The notes beneath the pieces were generated by a model. It ran no database searches, was not told where the DNA came from, and saw nothing but the letters and a program-made list of their open reading frames with translations. Source: Sphingopyxis sp. LC81 (GTDB lineage Bacteria; Pseudomonadota; Alphaproteobacteria; Sphingomonadales; Sphingomonadaceae). From it: 64,000 bases of DNA. This document shows, in pieces, positions 1 through 9,030 of the stretch (the stretch's first letter is position 1; each line of letters opens with the position of its first letter). The position numbers and the translations under genes are program-made. The stretch is taken from positions 46,302 to 110,301 of the forward strand of contig NZ_JNFD01000046.1 in assembly GCF_000756375.1 (NCBI RefSeq), read 5' to 3'.

Positions 1-1
1 C

Positions 2-1267
2 GCCAAGCGTTACCAGCAGGATGCGCTGCGCATCTCGACCGTCGGCGAAGACCGCGGCCATGGCGACATCGCCTATCAGGCGGTGACCGTCGCCCCCGCC
101 GACATCGAGGGCGCGGTCGTCAACCTGCTCCGCCTGCACGACGCCGAAACCGCGATGCTGTTCTGCGCGACGCGCGACAATGTCCGCCGCCTCCACGCCA
201 GCCTCGTCGAGCGCGGTTTCGCCGCGGTCGCGCTGTCGGGCGAGCATAGCCAGAACGAACGCAACGCGGCGCTGCAAGCCCTTCGTGATCGCCGCGCCAA
301 GGTCTGCGTCGCAACCGACGTCGCGGCGCGCGGCATCGACCTTCCGACGCTCAGCCTCGTCATCCACGTCGAAATCCCGCGCGACGCCGAGGCGCTCCAG
401 CACCGTTCGGGCCGCACCGGCCGCGCGGGCAAAAAGGGCACCGCGGTCATCATCGTCCCCTATCCACGCCGCCGCCGCGTCGACGGCATGCTGCGCGGTG
501 CGCGCATCAACGCCGAGTGGATGGACGCGCCGACCGCCGCCGACGTGCGCAAGCGCGATCAGGAGCGTTTGATGGAAAAGCTGCTCACGCCCGTCGAGCA
601 TGAGGCCGAAGATATCGAACTCGCGCAGCGCCTGATGGCCGAGCGCACGCCCGAGGACATCGCCGCATCGCTCGTCCAGGCGCACCGCGCGCTGATGCCG
701 CCGCCCGAGGATCTGCTCGACAACAGCCCGCGCGGCCGCGACGCCGCCGGCCGCCCCGAGCGCGGCGAACGCTTCGAGCGCCCCGAACGCGGCGGCGACC
801 GCCGCGAGGGATTCGAGGACGCCGTCTGGTTCCGCCTCAACATCGGCCGCCACCAGAATGCCGATCCGCGCTGGATCCTGCCGCTGCTCTGCCGCCGCGG
901 CCATGTGAGCAAGAACGAGATCGGGGCGATCCGCATCGGTCCCAAGGAAACGATGTTCAACATCCCGCGCGCGATTGCTGACCGCTTTGCCGAAGCGGTG
1001 GTGCGGACCGCGAATCAGGATGGCGAGGACGACAGCGGCGTGTCGATCACGCCCGCGCCCGACGGCCCGACCTATCCGCCGCGCCGCGATAAGGGTCCGC
1101 GCGACAACGCGCCGCGCAACACGCTCGGCCGTGCGCCGGGCGGTGATCGTGGATTCGGTGATCGTTCGGGTCCGCGCGGCCCGCGTGGCCCGGGCGGCCC
1201 GGGCGGCAACGAACGCTACAAGCCCAAGCCCTACGGCCAGCGCAGCCCGCGCCGTCCGTCGAAGTAA
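2..1267 (+). CDS. DEAD-box RNA helicase, 5' truncated by the window edge
   Basis: This is the C-terminal part of a DEAD/DEAH-box RNA helicase; the reading frame is already open at the first bases, so the start and the DEAD motif lie outside the window. Helicase C motifs are visible: ATDVAARGID (motif V) and HRSGRTGRAG (motif VI). A domain beginning WFRLNIGRH and containing NEIGAIRIG follows, resembling the DbpA-type RNA-binding domain. The last ~70 residues are rich in Arg, Gly and Pro, a typical RNA-binding tail. Its likely role is ATP-dependent RNA remodelling in ribosome assembly or RNA decay (CsdA/DbpA-like). The subfamily cannot be settled without the N-terminus. A strong hairpin terminator follows immediately. 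Confidence 0.93.
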   Translation, partial: AKRYQQDALRISTVGEDRGHGDIAYQAVTVAPADIEGAVVNLLRLHDAETAMLFCATRDNVRRLHASLVERGFAAVALSGEHSQNERNAALQALRDRRAKVCVATDVAARGIDLPTLSLVIHVEIPRDAEALQHRSGRTGRAGKKGTAVIIVPYPRRRRVDGMLRGARINAEWMDAPTAADVRKRDQERLMEKLLTPVEHEAEDIELAQRLMAERTPEDIAASLVQAHRALMPPPEDLLDNSPRGRDAAGRPERGERFERPERGGDRREGFEDAVWFRLNIGRHQNADPRWILPLLCRRGHVSKNEIGAIRIGPKETMFNIPRAIADRFAEAVVRTANQDGEDDSGVSITPAPDGPTYPPRRDKGPRDNAPRNTLGRAPGGDRGFGDRSGPRGPRGPGGPGGNERYKPKPYGQRSPRRPSK

Positions 1268-1275
1268 GCCATAAA

Positions 1276-1302
1276 CCCCTCCCCCGACGGGGAGGGGCTT
1301 TT
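1276..1302 (+). terminator. Rho-independent terminator after the helicase gene
   Basis: A 9-bp GC stem (CCCCTCCCC / GGGGAGGGG) with a 4-nt loop is followed by CTTTTG, 8 nt after the helicase stop codon. Confidence 0.8.
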
Positions 1303-1367
1303 GTCGCTCCGCCCTTGCGCTCCCCGGCCCGGCCCACCAGATGGACCGGACAGCAGGAGAGCGGCGC

Positions 1368-2354
1368 ATGCAAGCGATCGAAGCCTTTATCGAAAGCCAG
1401 GGCGGACCCGAGGTCATCGACTGGCGCGAGGTGACGCTCGGCGACCCCGGCCCCGGCCAGGTGCTGCTCCGCCAGACCGCGGTCGGCCTCAACTATCTCG
1501 ACACCTATCATCGCGACGGCACTTACCCCGTCCCGCTGCCCAGCGGCCTCGGCGTCGAATCCGCCGGCGAGGTGATCGCCGTCGGCGCCGACGTCCACGG
1601 CCTCCAGCCCGGCGACCGCGTTGCGACCTTCGGCCCCGAACGCACCGCCTATGCCAGCGCGCGGATCGTCGGCGCGGCGTCGCTGTTCAAGCTCCCCGGC
1701 GACATCGACGATGAAACCGCCGCCGCCGCGCTGCTGAAAGCCTGCACCGTCGAAATGCTCGTCGAACGCTGCGCGAAGGTTCAGGCCGGCTCGCCCGTGC
1801 TCGTCCACGCCGCCGCGGGCGGGGTCGGGCTGATCCTCGTCCAGTGGCTGAAAGCGATCGGCGCGACCGTGATCGGCACCGTCAGCACCGAAGCCAAGGC
1901 GCACACCGCGCGCGAAGCCGGCGCCGACCATGTGCTGATGTACAAGAGCGACGACGTAGCCGCGCATGTCCGCGAAATCACCGATGGTCAGGGCGTGCCG
2001 GTGACCTTCGACGGCATCGGCATGGCGACGTGGGACGTGTCGCTAAAGGCCACCGCGCGGCGCGGGCTGATTGTCAGCTATGGAAATGCGGGCGGCCCGG
2101 TGACCGGGGTCAACCTCGGCATCCTCGCTCAGCATGGGTCGCAGTTCGTCACGCGCCCGACCTTGTTCGACTATTATCACCTGCCCGGCGAACGCGCCGC
2201 GGGCGCAGCGCGCGTGTTCGAGATGATCGCCTCGGGCGCGGTGCAGATCACCGTCGGACAGCGCTATGGGCTACAGGATGCGGCAAGGGCGCACGCCGAT
2301 TTGCAGGCGGGACGTACGACGGGTTCGACCTTGCTGATCCCGGAGCACAACTAA
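1368..2354 (+). CDS. NADPH:quinone oxidoreductase, zinc-independent MDR family
   Basis: A 328-residue medium-chain reductase of the quinone oxidoreductase (QOR, crotonase-independent) type, predicted to reduce quinones or enones with NADPH in the cytoplasm. The N-terminal GroES-like half carries GLNYLDTYHRDG and GLGVESAGEV. The Rossmann half has the NADP loop AAAGGVG around residue 150 and the typical TFDGIG segment. The Cys and His zinc ligands of alcohol dehydrogenases are absent, as in QOR. The ATG at 1368 was chosen over an upstream ATG at 1341 because AGGAGAG lies 7 nt before it. It stands alone between two terminator-like hairpins. The physiological substrate is unknown. Confidence 0.9.
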   Translation: MQAIEAFIESQGGPEVIDWREVTLGDPGPGQVLLRQTAVGLNYLDTYHRDGTYPVPLPSGLGVESAGEVIAVGADVHGLQPGDRVATFGPERTAYASARIVGAASLFKLPGDIDDETAAAALLKACTVEMLVERCAKVQAGSPVLVHAAAGGVGLILVQWLKAIGATVIGTVSTEAKAHTAREAGADHVLMYKSDDVAAHVREITDGQGVPVTFDGIGMATWDVSLKATARRGLIVSYGNAGGPVTGVNLGILAQHGSQFVTRPTLFDYYHLPGERAAGAARVFEMIASGAVQITVGQRYGLQDAARAHADLQAGRTTGSTLLIPEHN

Positions 2355-2355
2355 A

Positions 2356-2421
2356 CCCCTCCCGCCTGCGGGAGGGGCAGCGAGACTTGCGAGCTTGCTC
2401 GCTAGTCGCAGTGGGGGAGGG
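2356..2421 (+). repeat. Type B intergenic palindromic repeat, copy 1
   Basis: A CCCCTCCCGC..GCGGGAGGGG hairpin is followed by GCAGCGAGACTTGCGAGC and TCGCTAGTCGCAGTGGGG. Close copies occur at 38547-38611, 38633-38702 (inverted) and 51641-51705. The copies differ at a few paired positions but keep the stems, as expected for a selected or mobile palindromic element. Confidence 0.75.
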
Positions 2422-2449
2422 TTGCGCAACGTCACATGTTCTCCCCCGA

Positions 2450-2469
2450 CCCCTCCCTGAAGGGAGGGG
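2450..2469. terminator. Hairpin between convergent genes
   Basis: A 9-bp perfect stem (CCCCTCCCT / AGGGAGGGG) lies between the plus-strand quinone reductase and the minus-strand esterase. No clear T-run follows on either strand, so termination activity is inferred only from position. Confidence 0.4.
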
Positions 2470-2474
2470 AGAAA

Positions 2475-3323
2475 TTACGCGTTCAACCGCTCCGCATGCC
2501 ACGCGACATGCTCGGCCAAAAAGGTCGAGATGAAATAATAGCTGTGGTCATACCCCGGCTGCATGCGGATCTCGGCCTTCTGCCCCGCACGTTCGCACGC
2601 CGCGACCAGCAATTCGGTCTTCAGCTGCTCGGCGAGAAAATTATCGGCGTCACCCTGATCGACGAGCAGGTCGGGGACGCGCAGCCCCTGATCGAGCAGC
2701 GCGCACGCGTCATAGGCGTGCCAGTCCTCGCGGTTGTTACCGAGATAGTTGCCGAGCGCCTTTTCGCCCCATGGACATTGCAGCGGCGCGACGATCGGCG
2801 AGAAGGCCGACACCGAACGAAAACGATCCTGATTGCGAAGGCCGATGGTGAGCGCGCCATGCCCGCCCATCGAATGGCCGGTGATCGCCTGCCGCGTCAG
2901 GTCGGCGCTCGCAAAATTGCGCAGGACGAACGAAGGCAGCTCATCCTCGATGTACGAGCGCATCCGGTAGTTCTTCGCCCACGGCTCCTCGGTCGCATCG
3001 ACATAGAAACCCGCGCCCAGCCCGAAATCCCACGCGGCGTCGGGATCGTCGGGAACGCCATCGCCGCGCGGGCTGGTATCGGGAGCGATGAAGATCACGC
3101 CATGCTCGGCGCACGCGGCGCGATACTCGCCCTTTTCCATCACATTGGCGTGGGTGCAGGTCAGCCCCGACAGATACCAGAGCACCGGAAGCTTCGCGCC
3201 GGGTTCATGGTCGGGGACGAACACCGCAAAGGTCATGTCGGTGCCGGTGGTCGTGCTCGCATGCCTGTACACGCCCTGCGTGCCGCCATGGCTGCGAACG
3301 GTGGAGAGGGTTTCGAGGGTCAT
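2475..3323 (-). CDS. fghA: S-formylglutathione hydrolase
   Basis: A 282-residue serine esterase that hydrolyses S-formylglutathione to formate and glutathione, the second step of glutathione-dependent formaldehyde oxidation in the cytoplasm. The fold is alpha/beta hydrolase, with nucleophile elbow GHSMGG (Ser about 151), the family-typical LSGLTCTHAN segment near residue 52, and catalytic His in YDHSYYF near the C-terminus. The length equals the family norm. The ATG at 3323 overlaps the stop of the upstream gene by 4 nt (ATGA), so it is translationally coupled to the aminoacyl-tRNA editing gene. The dehydrogenase producing its substrate lies upstream in the same minus-strand gene run. Confidence 0.96.
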   Translation of the reverse strand: MTLETLSTVRSHGGTQGVYRHASTTTGTDMTFAVFVPDHEPGAKLPVLWYLSGLTCTHANVMEKGEYRAACAEHGVIFIAPDTSPRGDGVPDDPDAAWDFGLGAGFYVDATEEPWAKNYRMRSYIEDELPSFVLRNFASADLTRQAITGHSMGGHGALTIGLRNQDRFRSVSAFSPIVAPLQCPWGEKALGNYLGNNREDWHAYDACALLDQGLRVPDLLVDQGDADNFLAEQLKTELLVAACERAGQKAEIRMQPGYDHSYYFISTFLAEHVAWHAERLNA

Positions 3324-3823
3324 GCGGACTCCTGAACGGGGATGGGCGCGACGACGGGCTGATGTCCCCAATGACGCAGAAGGTCGAGGATCGTTGCCCC
3401 CGACAGACCGAGTGTGCCGGTGTTACGCAATGGATGAACATTGACCGTCGCCGCGGCGGCCAGCCCCTCGTCGAGCACGACGGTGATACTGCCCGGAAGC
3501 GCATTGATCGCGGCGAGCGGCGTCACCGATCCCGGCGCGATCCCGAGCAGCCGTTCCATATCGTCGGCCTTGCCGAAGCTGACGCGCTTGCTGCCGATCG
3601 CGGCGGGCAGCGCCTTCAGGTCGACACGCGCCTCGCCGGGAACAGTGACGAGCCAATAAGCGCCACCATTGTCCTTCAAAAACAGATTCTTGGTATGCGC
3701 GCCCGGAATGCCCGCATTGACCTCGTCGCTCTCGGCGACGGTGAAAACCGCGACATGCTCATATACGGCGAAGGGGATGCCAAGCGCATCCAGGTCGGTC
3801 AGCAATCCCGCTTCGCCGCGCAT
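3320..3823 (-). CDS. YbaK/ProX-type aminoacyl-tRNA deacylase (PrdX-like)
   Basis: A 167-residue free-standing editing domain of the YbaK/INS superfamily, closest by appearance to the PrdX/ProXp group, which hydrolyses mischarged Ala- or Cys-tRNAPro. Visible family signatures are AHTKNLFLKD (about residues 40-50), the lysine-containing KADDMERLLGIAPGSVTP region, and the buried VNVHPLRNT strand. There is no fused synthetase domain. Its coupling to fghA by ATGA overlap is unusual, because tRNA quality control has no known link to formaldehyde oxidation. One possibility is that carbonyl stress increases mischarging, but that is inference. The exact mischarged substrate cannot be read from sequence. 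Confidence 0.85.
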   Translation of the reverse strand: MRGEAGLLTDLDALGIPFAVYEHVAVFTVAESDEVNAGIPGAHTKNLFLKDNGGAYWLVTVPGEARVDLKALPAAIGSKRVSFGKADDMERLLGIAPGSVTPLAAINALPGSITVVLDEGLAAAATVNVHPLRNTGTLGLSGATILDLLRHWGHQPVVAPIPVQESA

Positions 3824-3832
3824 GATCGATCC

Positions 3833-4213
3833 TCAGACGACGCGGTGCAGCGCGCAGAGCTTGTTGCCCGACGGATCGCGCAGATAGGCGAGATACATCG
3901 CGCCGAAACCGCCTTCGCGGATGCCCGGCGGGTCTTCGATCGACGTGCCGCCGTTGGCGACGCCGGCATCATGCCACGCCTTGGCCTGCTCGGGGCCTTC
4001 CATCGCAAAGCCGATCGTGCAGCCGTTGCCCGCGGTCGCGGGTTCGCCATCGATCGGCGCACCGACGAGGAACAGCCCGCCATTGTACATATAGATCAGG
4101 CGTCCCTTGTCGTCGGTGATCGCCGGCTTGCCGCCGATCGCCTGAAAGGTCGCGTCATAGAATTTCTTGGCGGCTTCGAGGTCGTTCGCCCCGACCATAT
4201 TGTGACTGTACAT
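3833..4213 (-). CDS. VOC/glyoxalase-fold protein
   Basis: A 126-residue protein of the vicinal oxygen chelate superfamily (glyoxalase I/bleomycin-resistance/dioxygenase fold). It starts MYSHNMVGANDLEAAKKFYD and ends with the typical YLRDPSGNK.C motif, so it shows the paired beta-alpha-beta units. A CAGGAGGAG ribosome site lies upstream of the ATG at 4213, which I prefer to the longer in-frame start. It is followed after 9 nt by the deacylase gene. A second, related VOC gene lies on the other side of purU (5204-5587). Both probably handle a small electrophile or glutathione adduct, but the reaction is unknown. Confidence 0.85.
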   Translation of the reverse strand: MYSHNMVGANDLEAAKKFYDATFQAIGGKPAITDDKGRLIYMYNGGLFLVGAPIDGEPATAGNGCTIGFAMEGPEQAKAWHDAGVANGGTSIEDPPGIREGGFGAMYLAYLRDPSGNKLCALHRVV

Positions 4214-4334
4214 CGCCTTTGCTCCTCCTGATTCTGGTTGCGAATCGATACCTACCCTGCTCGGCCGGGCAGGACCAGCCGCCATAATGTTTCGGATTCT
4301 GCAAAAATGACGAACCCGGGCGCTCGTACCTATC

Positions 4335-5207
4335 CTAGCGGAAGACCACCGTCTTGCGCCCGTCGATCAGCACGCGCTGTTCGGCAACCCAGCGCACCGC
4401 GCGCGCCAGCACCTGCGCCTCGGTATCGCGGCCGATGCGGATCAATTCGTCGACCGAATCGCGATGATCGACGCGCTCGACCGCCTGTTCGATGATCGGC
4501 CCCTCGTCGAGATCGCTCGTCACGAAATGCGCGGTCGCGCCGATCAGCTTGACCCCGCGTTCGTGCGCGCGGTGATAGGGCTTGGCGCCCTTGAAGCCCG
4601 GCAGGAAGCTGTGGTGGATATTGATGCAGCGCCCCGACAGCTTCGCCGACAAATCCTGCGACAGCACCTGCATATAGCGCGCAAGCACCAGATGCTCGGC
4701 GCCCGCATCGGCCATGATCTGCACGATCGCCGCCTCCTGTTCGGCGCGATTGGCGTCGCTGACCGGCAGGTGATGAAAGGGTACGCCGTGCCATTCGGTC
4801 AGCCGCCGCTGATGCTCATGGTTCGACACCACCGCGGCGATGTCGATCGCGAGATTGCCCGTCGACCAGCGGTGGAGCAGGTCGTTGAGGCAATGGCTGC
4901 CCTGCGACACCGCGATGACGAAGCGCGGCTTGACGCGGCTGTCGCTGATCCGCGCGTCCATCGCGAACCGATCGATGATCGGTGCGAAAGCGTCCTGCAC
5001 CGCCGCGAGCTCGCCGGGAAAGCGCGGCCCCGCACCGCGGAACTCGACGCGCATGAAAAAGCGCCCCGAATCGAGGTCGGCATATTGCTGGCTATCGAGG
5101 ATGAAGCCGTCGCGTTCCGCGAGCAGCCCCGTCACCGCCGCGACAATGCCGACCGCATCGGCGCAGCTGAAGGTCAGGACAAAGGCGGGCTGGTCCATTT
5201 CCATCAT
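4335..5207 (-). CDS. purU: Formyltetrahydrofolate deformylase
   Basis: A 290-residue enzyme that hydrolyses 10-formyl-tetrahydrofolate to formate and tetrahydrofolate. An N-terminal ACT domain (about residues 7-85, beginning FVLTFSCADAVGIVAAV) precedes a formyltransferase-type catalytic domain containing NIHHSFLPGFKGAKPYH and the catalytic aspartate in SDLDEGPIIEQ. The length matches PurU. The start ATG at 5207 overlaps the stop of the upstream VOC gene by 4 nt (ATGATGG). Its place between the formaldehyde dehydrogenase and S-formylglutathione hydrolase genes suggests a joint C1 role, balancing formate and folate-bound formyl groups during formaldehyde stress. Confidence 0.95.
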   Translation of the reverse strand: MMEMDQPAFVLTFSCADAVGIVAAVTGLLAERDGFILDSQQYADLDSGRFFMRVEFRGAGPRFPGELAAVQDAFAPIIDRFAMDARISDSRVKPRFVIAVSQGSHCLNDLLHRWSTGNLAIDIAAVVSNHEHQRRLTEWHGVPFHHLPVSDANRAEQEAAIVQIMADAGAEHLVLARYMQVLSQDLSAKLSGRCINIHHSFLPGFKGAKPYHRAHERGVKLIGATAHFVTSDLDEGPIIEQAVERVDHRDSVDELIRIGRDTEAQVLARAVRWVAEQRVLIDGRKTVVFR

Positions 5208-5587
5208 GCCAGCCGGTGCGTCGCGCACAGCTTGTTGCCGGCGGGATCGCGCAGATAGGCAAGATAGAGCGTGCGCCCTTCGGTGCCGTGGCGAACGCCG
5301 GGCGGATCCTCGATTGCCGTGCCGCCGTTCGCCGCGCCCGCGGCGTGCCAGGCATCGACCGCCTCGGTCGACGCGGCGACGAAACCCAGCGTTCCGCCAT
5401 TGGCCCCGCTCGCGGCCGCACCATTGAGCGGCTTGGTCAGCAAAAAGCGCCCACCGGCGTGCGAATAGATGAGCCGGCCCCATTCGTCGACGACACCCGG
5501 CGGGATTCCGAGCGCGCCGAGCGCCGCGTCATAGAAGCGGCGCGCGGCTTCGATATCGTCGGCGCCCAGCGCCACATGACTGAACAT
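5204..5587 (-). CDS. VOC/glyoxalase-fold protein
   Basis: A 127-residue vicinal oxygen chelate protein, clearly related to the product of 3833-4213: both share the DIEAARRFYDAALGALG-like first helix, the GG.FL..KP.NG-type middle strand, and a YLRDPAGNKLCA C-terminus. It is encoded 7 nt downstream of the formaldehyde dehydrogenase and coupled by ATGA to purU. The start at 5587 replaces a longer frame that has no ribosome site. The pair probably arose by duplication and was then separated by purU. A role on a formaldehyde-derived or glutathione-linked metabolite is inferred from context only. Confidence 0.85.
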   Translation of the reverse strand: MFSHVALGADDIEAARRFYDAALGALGIPPGVVDEWGRLIYSHAGGRFLLTKPLNGAAASGANGGTLGFVAASTEAVDAWHAAGAANGGTAIEDPPGVRHGTEGRTLYLAYLRDPAGNKLCATHRLA

Positions 5588-5594
5588 GGCGGCC

Positions 5595-6707
5595 TCAGAA
5601 CACGACGACGCTGCGGATGCTTGTCCCCGCATGCATCAGGTCGAAGCCCTTGTTGATCTCTTCCAGCCCCATGACGTGGGTGATCATCGGGTCGATCTCG
5701 ATCTTGCCGGTCATATACATGTCGACGATCTTGGGCACATCGGTGCGGCCCTTGGCGCCGCCGAACGCGGTGCCGCGCCAGTTTCGCCCGGTGACGAGCT
5801 GGAACGGCCGCGTCGCGATTTCCTTGCCCGCTTCGGCCACCCCGATGATGATCGAGGTGCCCCAGCCGCGATGGCAGGCTTCCAATGCGGTGCGCATCAC
5901 CTCGGTATTCCCCGTCGCATCGAACGTATAATCGGCGCCGCCGTCGGTCATCTGGACGATCGTCGCGACGACATCCTCGCGGCTCATGCCCTTCGAATTG
6001 AGGAACTCGGTCATGCCGAACTTGCGGCCCCATTCCTCGCGCGCGGGGTTGATGTCGACGCCGATGATCTTGTCGGCACCGGCGAGGCGCGCGCCCTGAA
6101 TCACGTTGAGCCCGATGCCGCCAAGCCCGAAGACGACGACATTGTCACCGACCTGCACTTTTGCCGTATTGATGACGGCTCCCACCCCGGTGGTCACGCC
6201 GCAGCCGATGTAACAGCTCGACTGGAACGGCGCATCTTCGCGGATCTTCGCGACCGCGATCTCGGGCAATACGGTGAAGTTCGAGAAGGTCGAGCAGCCC
6301 ATATAATGAAAGATCGGCTGGCCCTTGTACGAAAAGCGCGTCGTGCCGTCGGGCATCAGCCCCTTGCCCTGCGTCGCACGGATCGCGGTGCAGAGGTTGG
6401 TCTTGCCGCTGAGGCAGCTTTTGCACTGGCGGCATTCGGGGGTGTAGAGCGGGATCACATGATCGCCGGGCTTTACCGAGGTTACGCCGGCGCCGACTTC
6501 GCGCACGATGCCCGCGCCCTCATGCCCCAGCACGCTCGGGAAAATGCCCTCGCTGTCGAAGCCGTCGAGCGTGTACGCGTCGGTGTGGCAGATGCCTGTC
6601 GCCATGATCTCGACCAGCACCTCGCCCGCCTTCGGGCCTTCGAGGTCGAGTTCGACGATCTCCAGCGGCTTCTTCGCTTCGAAAGCAACGGCGGCGCGGG
6701 TCTTCAT
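5595..6707 (-). CDS. frmA: S-(hydroxymethyl)glutathione dehydrogenase / class III alcohol dehydrogenase
   Basis: A 370-residue zinc alcohol dehydrogenase that oxidises the spontaneous formaldehyde-glutathione adduct with NAD, giving S-formylglutathione. Diagnostic segments are [12 protein letters not shown] (catalytic zinc Cys), LGHEGAGIV, the four-cysteine structural zinc region [25 protein letters not shown], and the Rossmann loop GLGGIG. Length and the HTDAYTL motif are those of class III. The ATG at 6707 follows AAGGAGATC. It is the first gene of the minus-strand formaldehyde operon (frmA-VOC-purU-VOC-deacylase-fghA). No frmR-type regulator is adjacent. Confidence 0.96.
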   Translation of the reverse strand: MKTRAAVAFEAKKPLEIVELDLEGPKAGEVLVEIMATGICHTDAYTLDGFDSEGIFPSVLGHEGAGIVREVGAGVTSVKPGDHVIPLYTPECRQCKSCLSGKTNLCTAIRATQGKGLMPDGTTRFSYKGQPIFHYMGCSTFSNFTVLPEIAVAKIREDAPFQSSCYIGCGVTTGVGAVINTAKVQVGDNVVVFGLGGIGLNVIQGARLAGADKIIGVDINPAREEWGRKFGMTEFLNSKGMSREDVVATIVQMTDGGADYTFDATGNTEVMRTALEACHRGWGTSIIIGVAEAGKEIATRPFQLVTGRNWRGTAFGGAKGRTDVPKIVDMYMTGKIEIDPMITHVMGLEEINKGFDLMHAGTSIRSVVVF

Positions 6708-6732
6708 GGGCGATCTCCTTCTCGCCCGGCTA

Positions 6733-8112
<1,380 letters not shown>

Positions 8113-8187
8113 GGCGGCCCTATAGGAGAAGGCGGACGATCCCGATAGGCCCGCGTGGGCCAATTTTCGTTACGGCTTGCAAGAAAT

Positions 8188-8309
8188 CCTCCCTGCGGCG
8201 CAGCCGTGGGGAGGGGGACCATGCGAAGCATGGTGGAGGGGCCGCGACGTCGCCGCCCCTCCGTCAGCCCTGCGGGCTGCCACCTCCCCATCGCTTCGCG
8301 ACAGGGAGG
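8188..8309. repeat. Long intergenic palindromic repeat (type C) between sdaA and sodB
   Basis: The 206-nt gap upstream of sdaA is mostly filled by nested inverted repeats. An outer CCTCCCTG...CAGGGAGG pair flanks inner stems such as CATGCGAAGCATG, GTGGAGGGGC/GCCCCTCC and AGCCCTGCGGGCT. No coding potential is seen. It resembles GC-rich mobile palindromes common between genes in this group and could also block transcription between the two genes. Confidence 0.6.
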
Positions 8310-8318
8310 ATCACAAGC

Positions 8319-8933
8319 TTACGCCGGATAGGTCCAGGTCGTATCGCGCGCGAAATTCTCCGCGGCGAAATCCCAGTTCAGCAATTCGTCGACCACCGCG
8401 TCGACATAGGCCGGACGCAGATTCTTGCGGTCGATGTAATAGGCATGTTCCCACACATCGATCACGAGCAGCGGCTTGATACCTGCAACCAGCTCGGTGC
8501 CGGCATCGTGCGTGTCGGTGACCGACAGCGTGCCGTCACGCGAGACGAGCCACGCCCAGCCCGAGGCGAAATGGTTGACCGCGGTTTCCTTGAGCTTCTT
8601 CTTGAGGTCGTCGAGCGAACCGAAATCGCGCTCGATCGCGGCGAGCAGGTCGCCCTTCGGCGCGGTCTTCGTCGGCGACAGGCTTTCCCAATAGAAAGCG
8701 TGGTTCCACGCCTGCGCGGCGTTGTTGAACAGGCCCTTGTTGCCCGATCCTTCGGCGTGGTGGACGATTTCTTCGAGCGGCTTCGACGCCAGCTCGGTGC
8801 CTTCGATCGCGGCGTTGGTCTTGTCGACATAGGCCTTGTGGTGCTTGCCATGGTGCGTCGCCAGCGTGTCGGCCGAGATATGCGGCTCGAGCGCGTCCTG
8901 GGCGTAAGGGAGGGGAGGATGGGCGATCGTCAT
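8319..8933 (-). CDS. sodB: Superoxide dismutase, Fe type
   Basis: A 204-residue cytoplasmic Fe/Mn-family superoxide dismutase. Metal ligands are visible in HGKHHKAYV (His), QAWNHAFYW (His) and VIDVWEHAYYID (Asp and His). The NNAAQ.WNH arrangement, with Gln in the N-terminal domain, is that of the iron form rather than the manganese form. The ATG at 8933 was chosen because GGAGA lies 5 nt upstream; the longer start at 8945 has no ribosome site. It is a single gene, with the ligase gene 98 nt upstream on the same strand. An 8-bp inverted repeat at 9008-9024 lies in its probable promoter region. Confidence 0.96.
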   Translation of the reverse strand: MTIAHPPLPYAQDALEPHISADTLATHHGKHHKAYVDKTNAAIEGTELASKPLEEIVHHAEGSGNKGLFNNAAQAWNHAFYWESLSPTKTAPKGDLLAAIERDFGSLDDLKKKLKETAVNHFASGWAWLVSRDGTLSVTDTHDAGTELVAGIKPLLVIDVWEHAYYIDRKNLRPAYVDAVVDELLNWDFAAENFARDTTWTYPA

Positions 8934-9007
8934 GGCAGTCTCCATTTTATTATTGAGGGGTTTGCGGCCTTAAACTCGGTATCGGACCCGCGGGTTGCAA
9001 CCCTGTG

Positions 9008-9024
9008 ACCGCAAATTTTGCGGT
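9008..9024. repeat. Short inverted repeat upstream of sodB
   Basis: ACCGCAAA-T-TTTGCGGT is an 8-bp perfect stem located between the ligase stop and the sodB start. On the plus strand it is followed by TATTTTT, but no plus-strand gene ends here. It may be an operator for sodB or a transcription barrier. I cannot distinguish these. Confidence 0.4.
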
Positions 9025-9030
9025 TATTTT

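Noticed and set aside
5208..5483. N-terminal extension of purU across the VOC gene
   Set aside because: Arg-rich shadow of the VOC frame; the ATGA overlap at 5204-5207 marks the real start.
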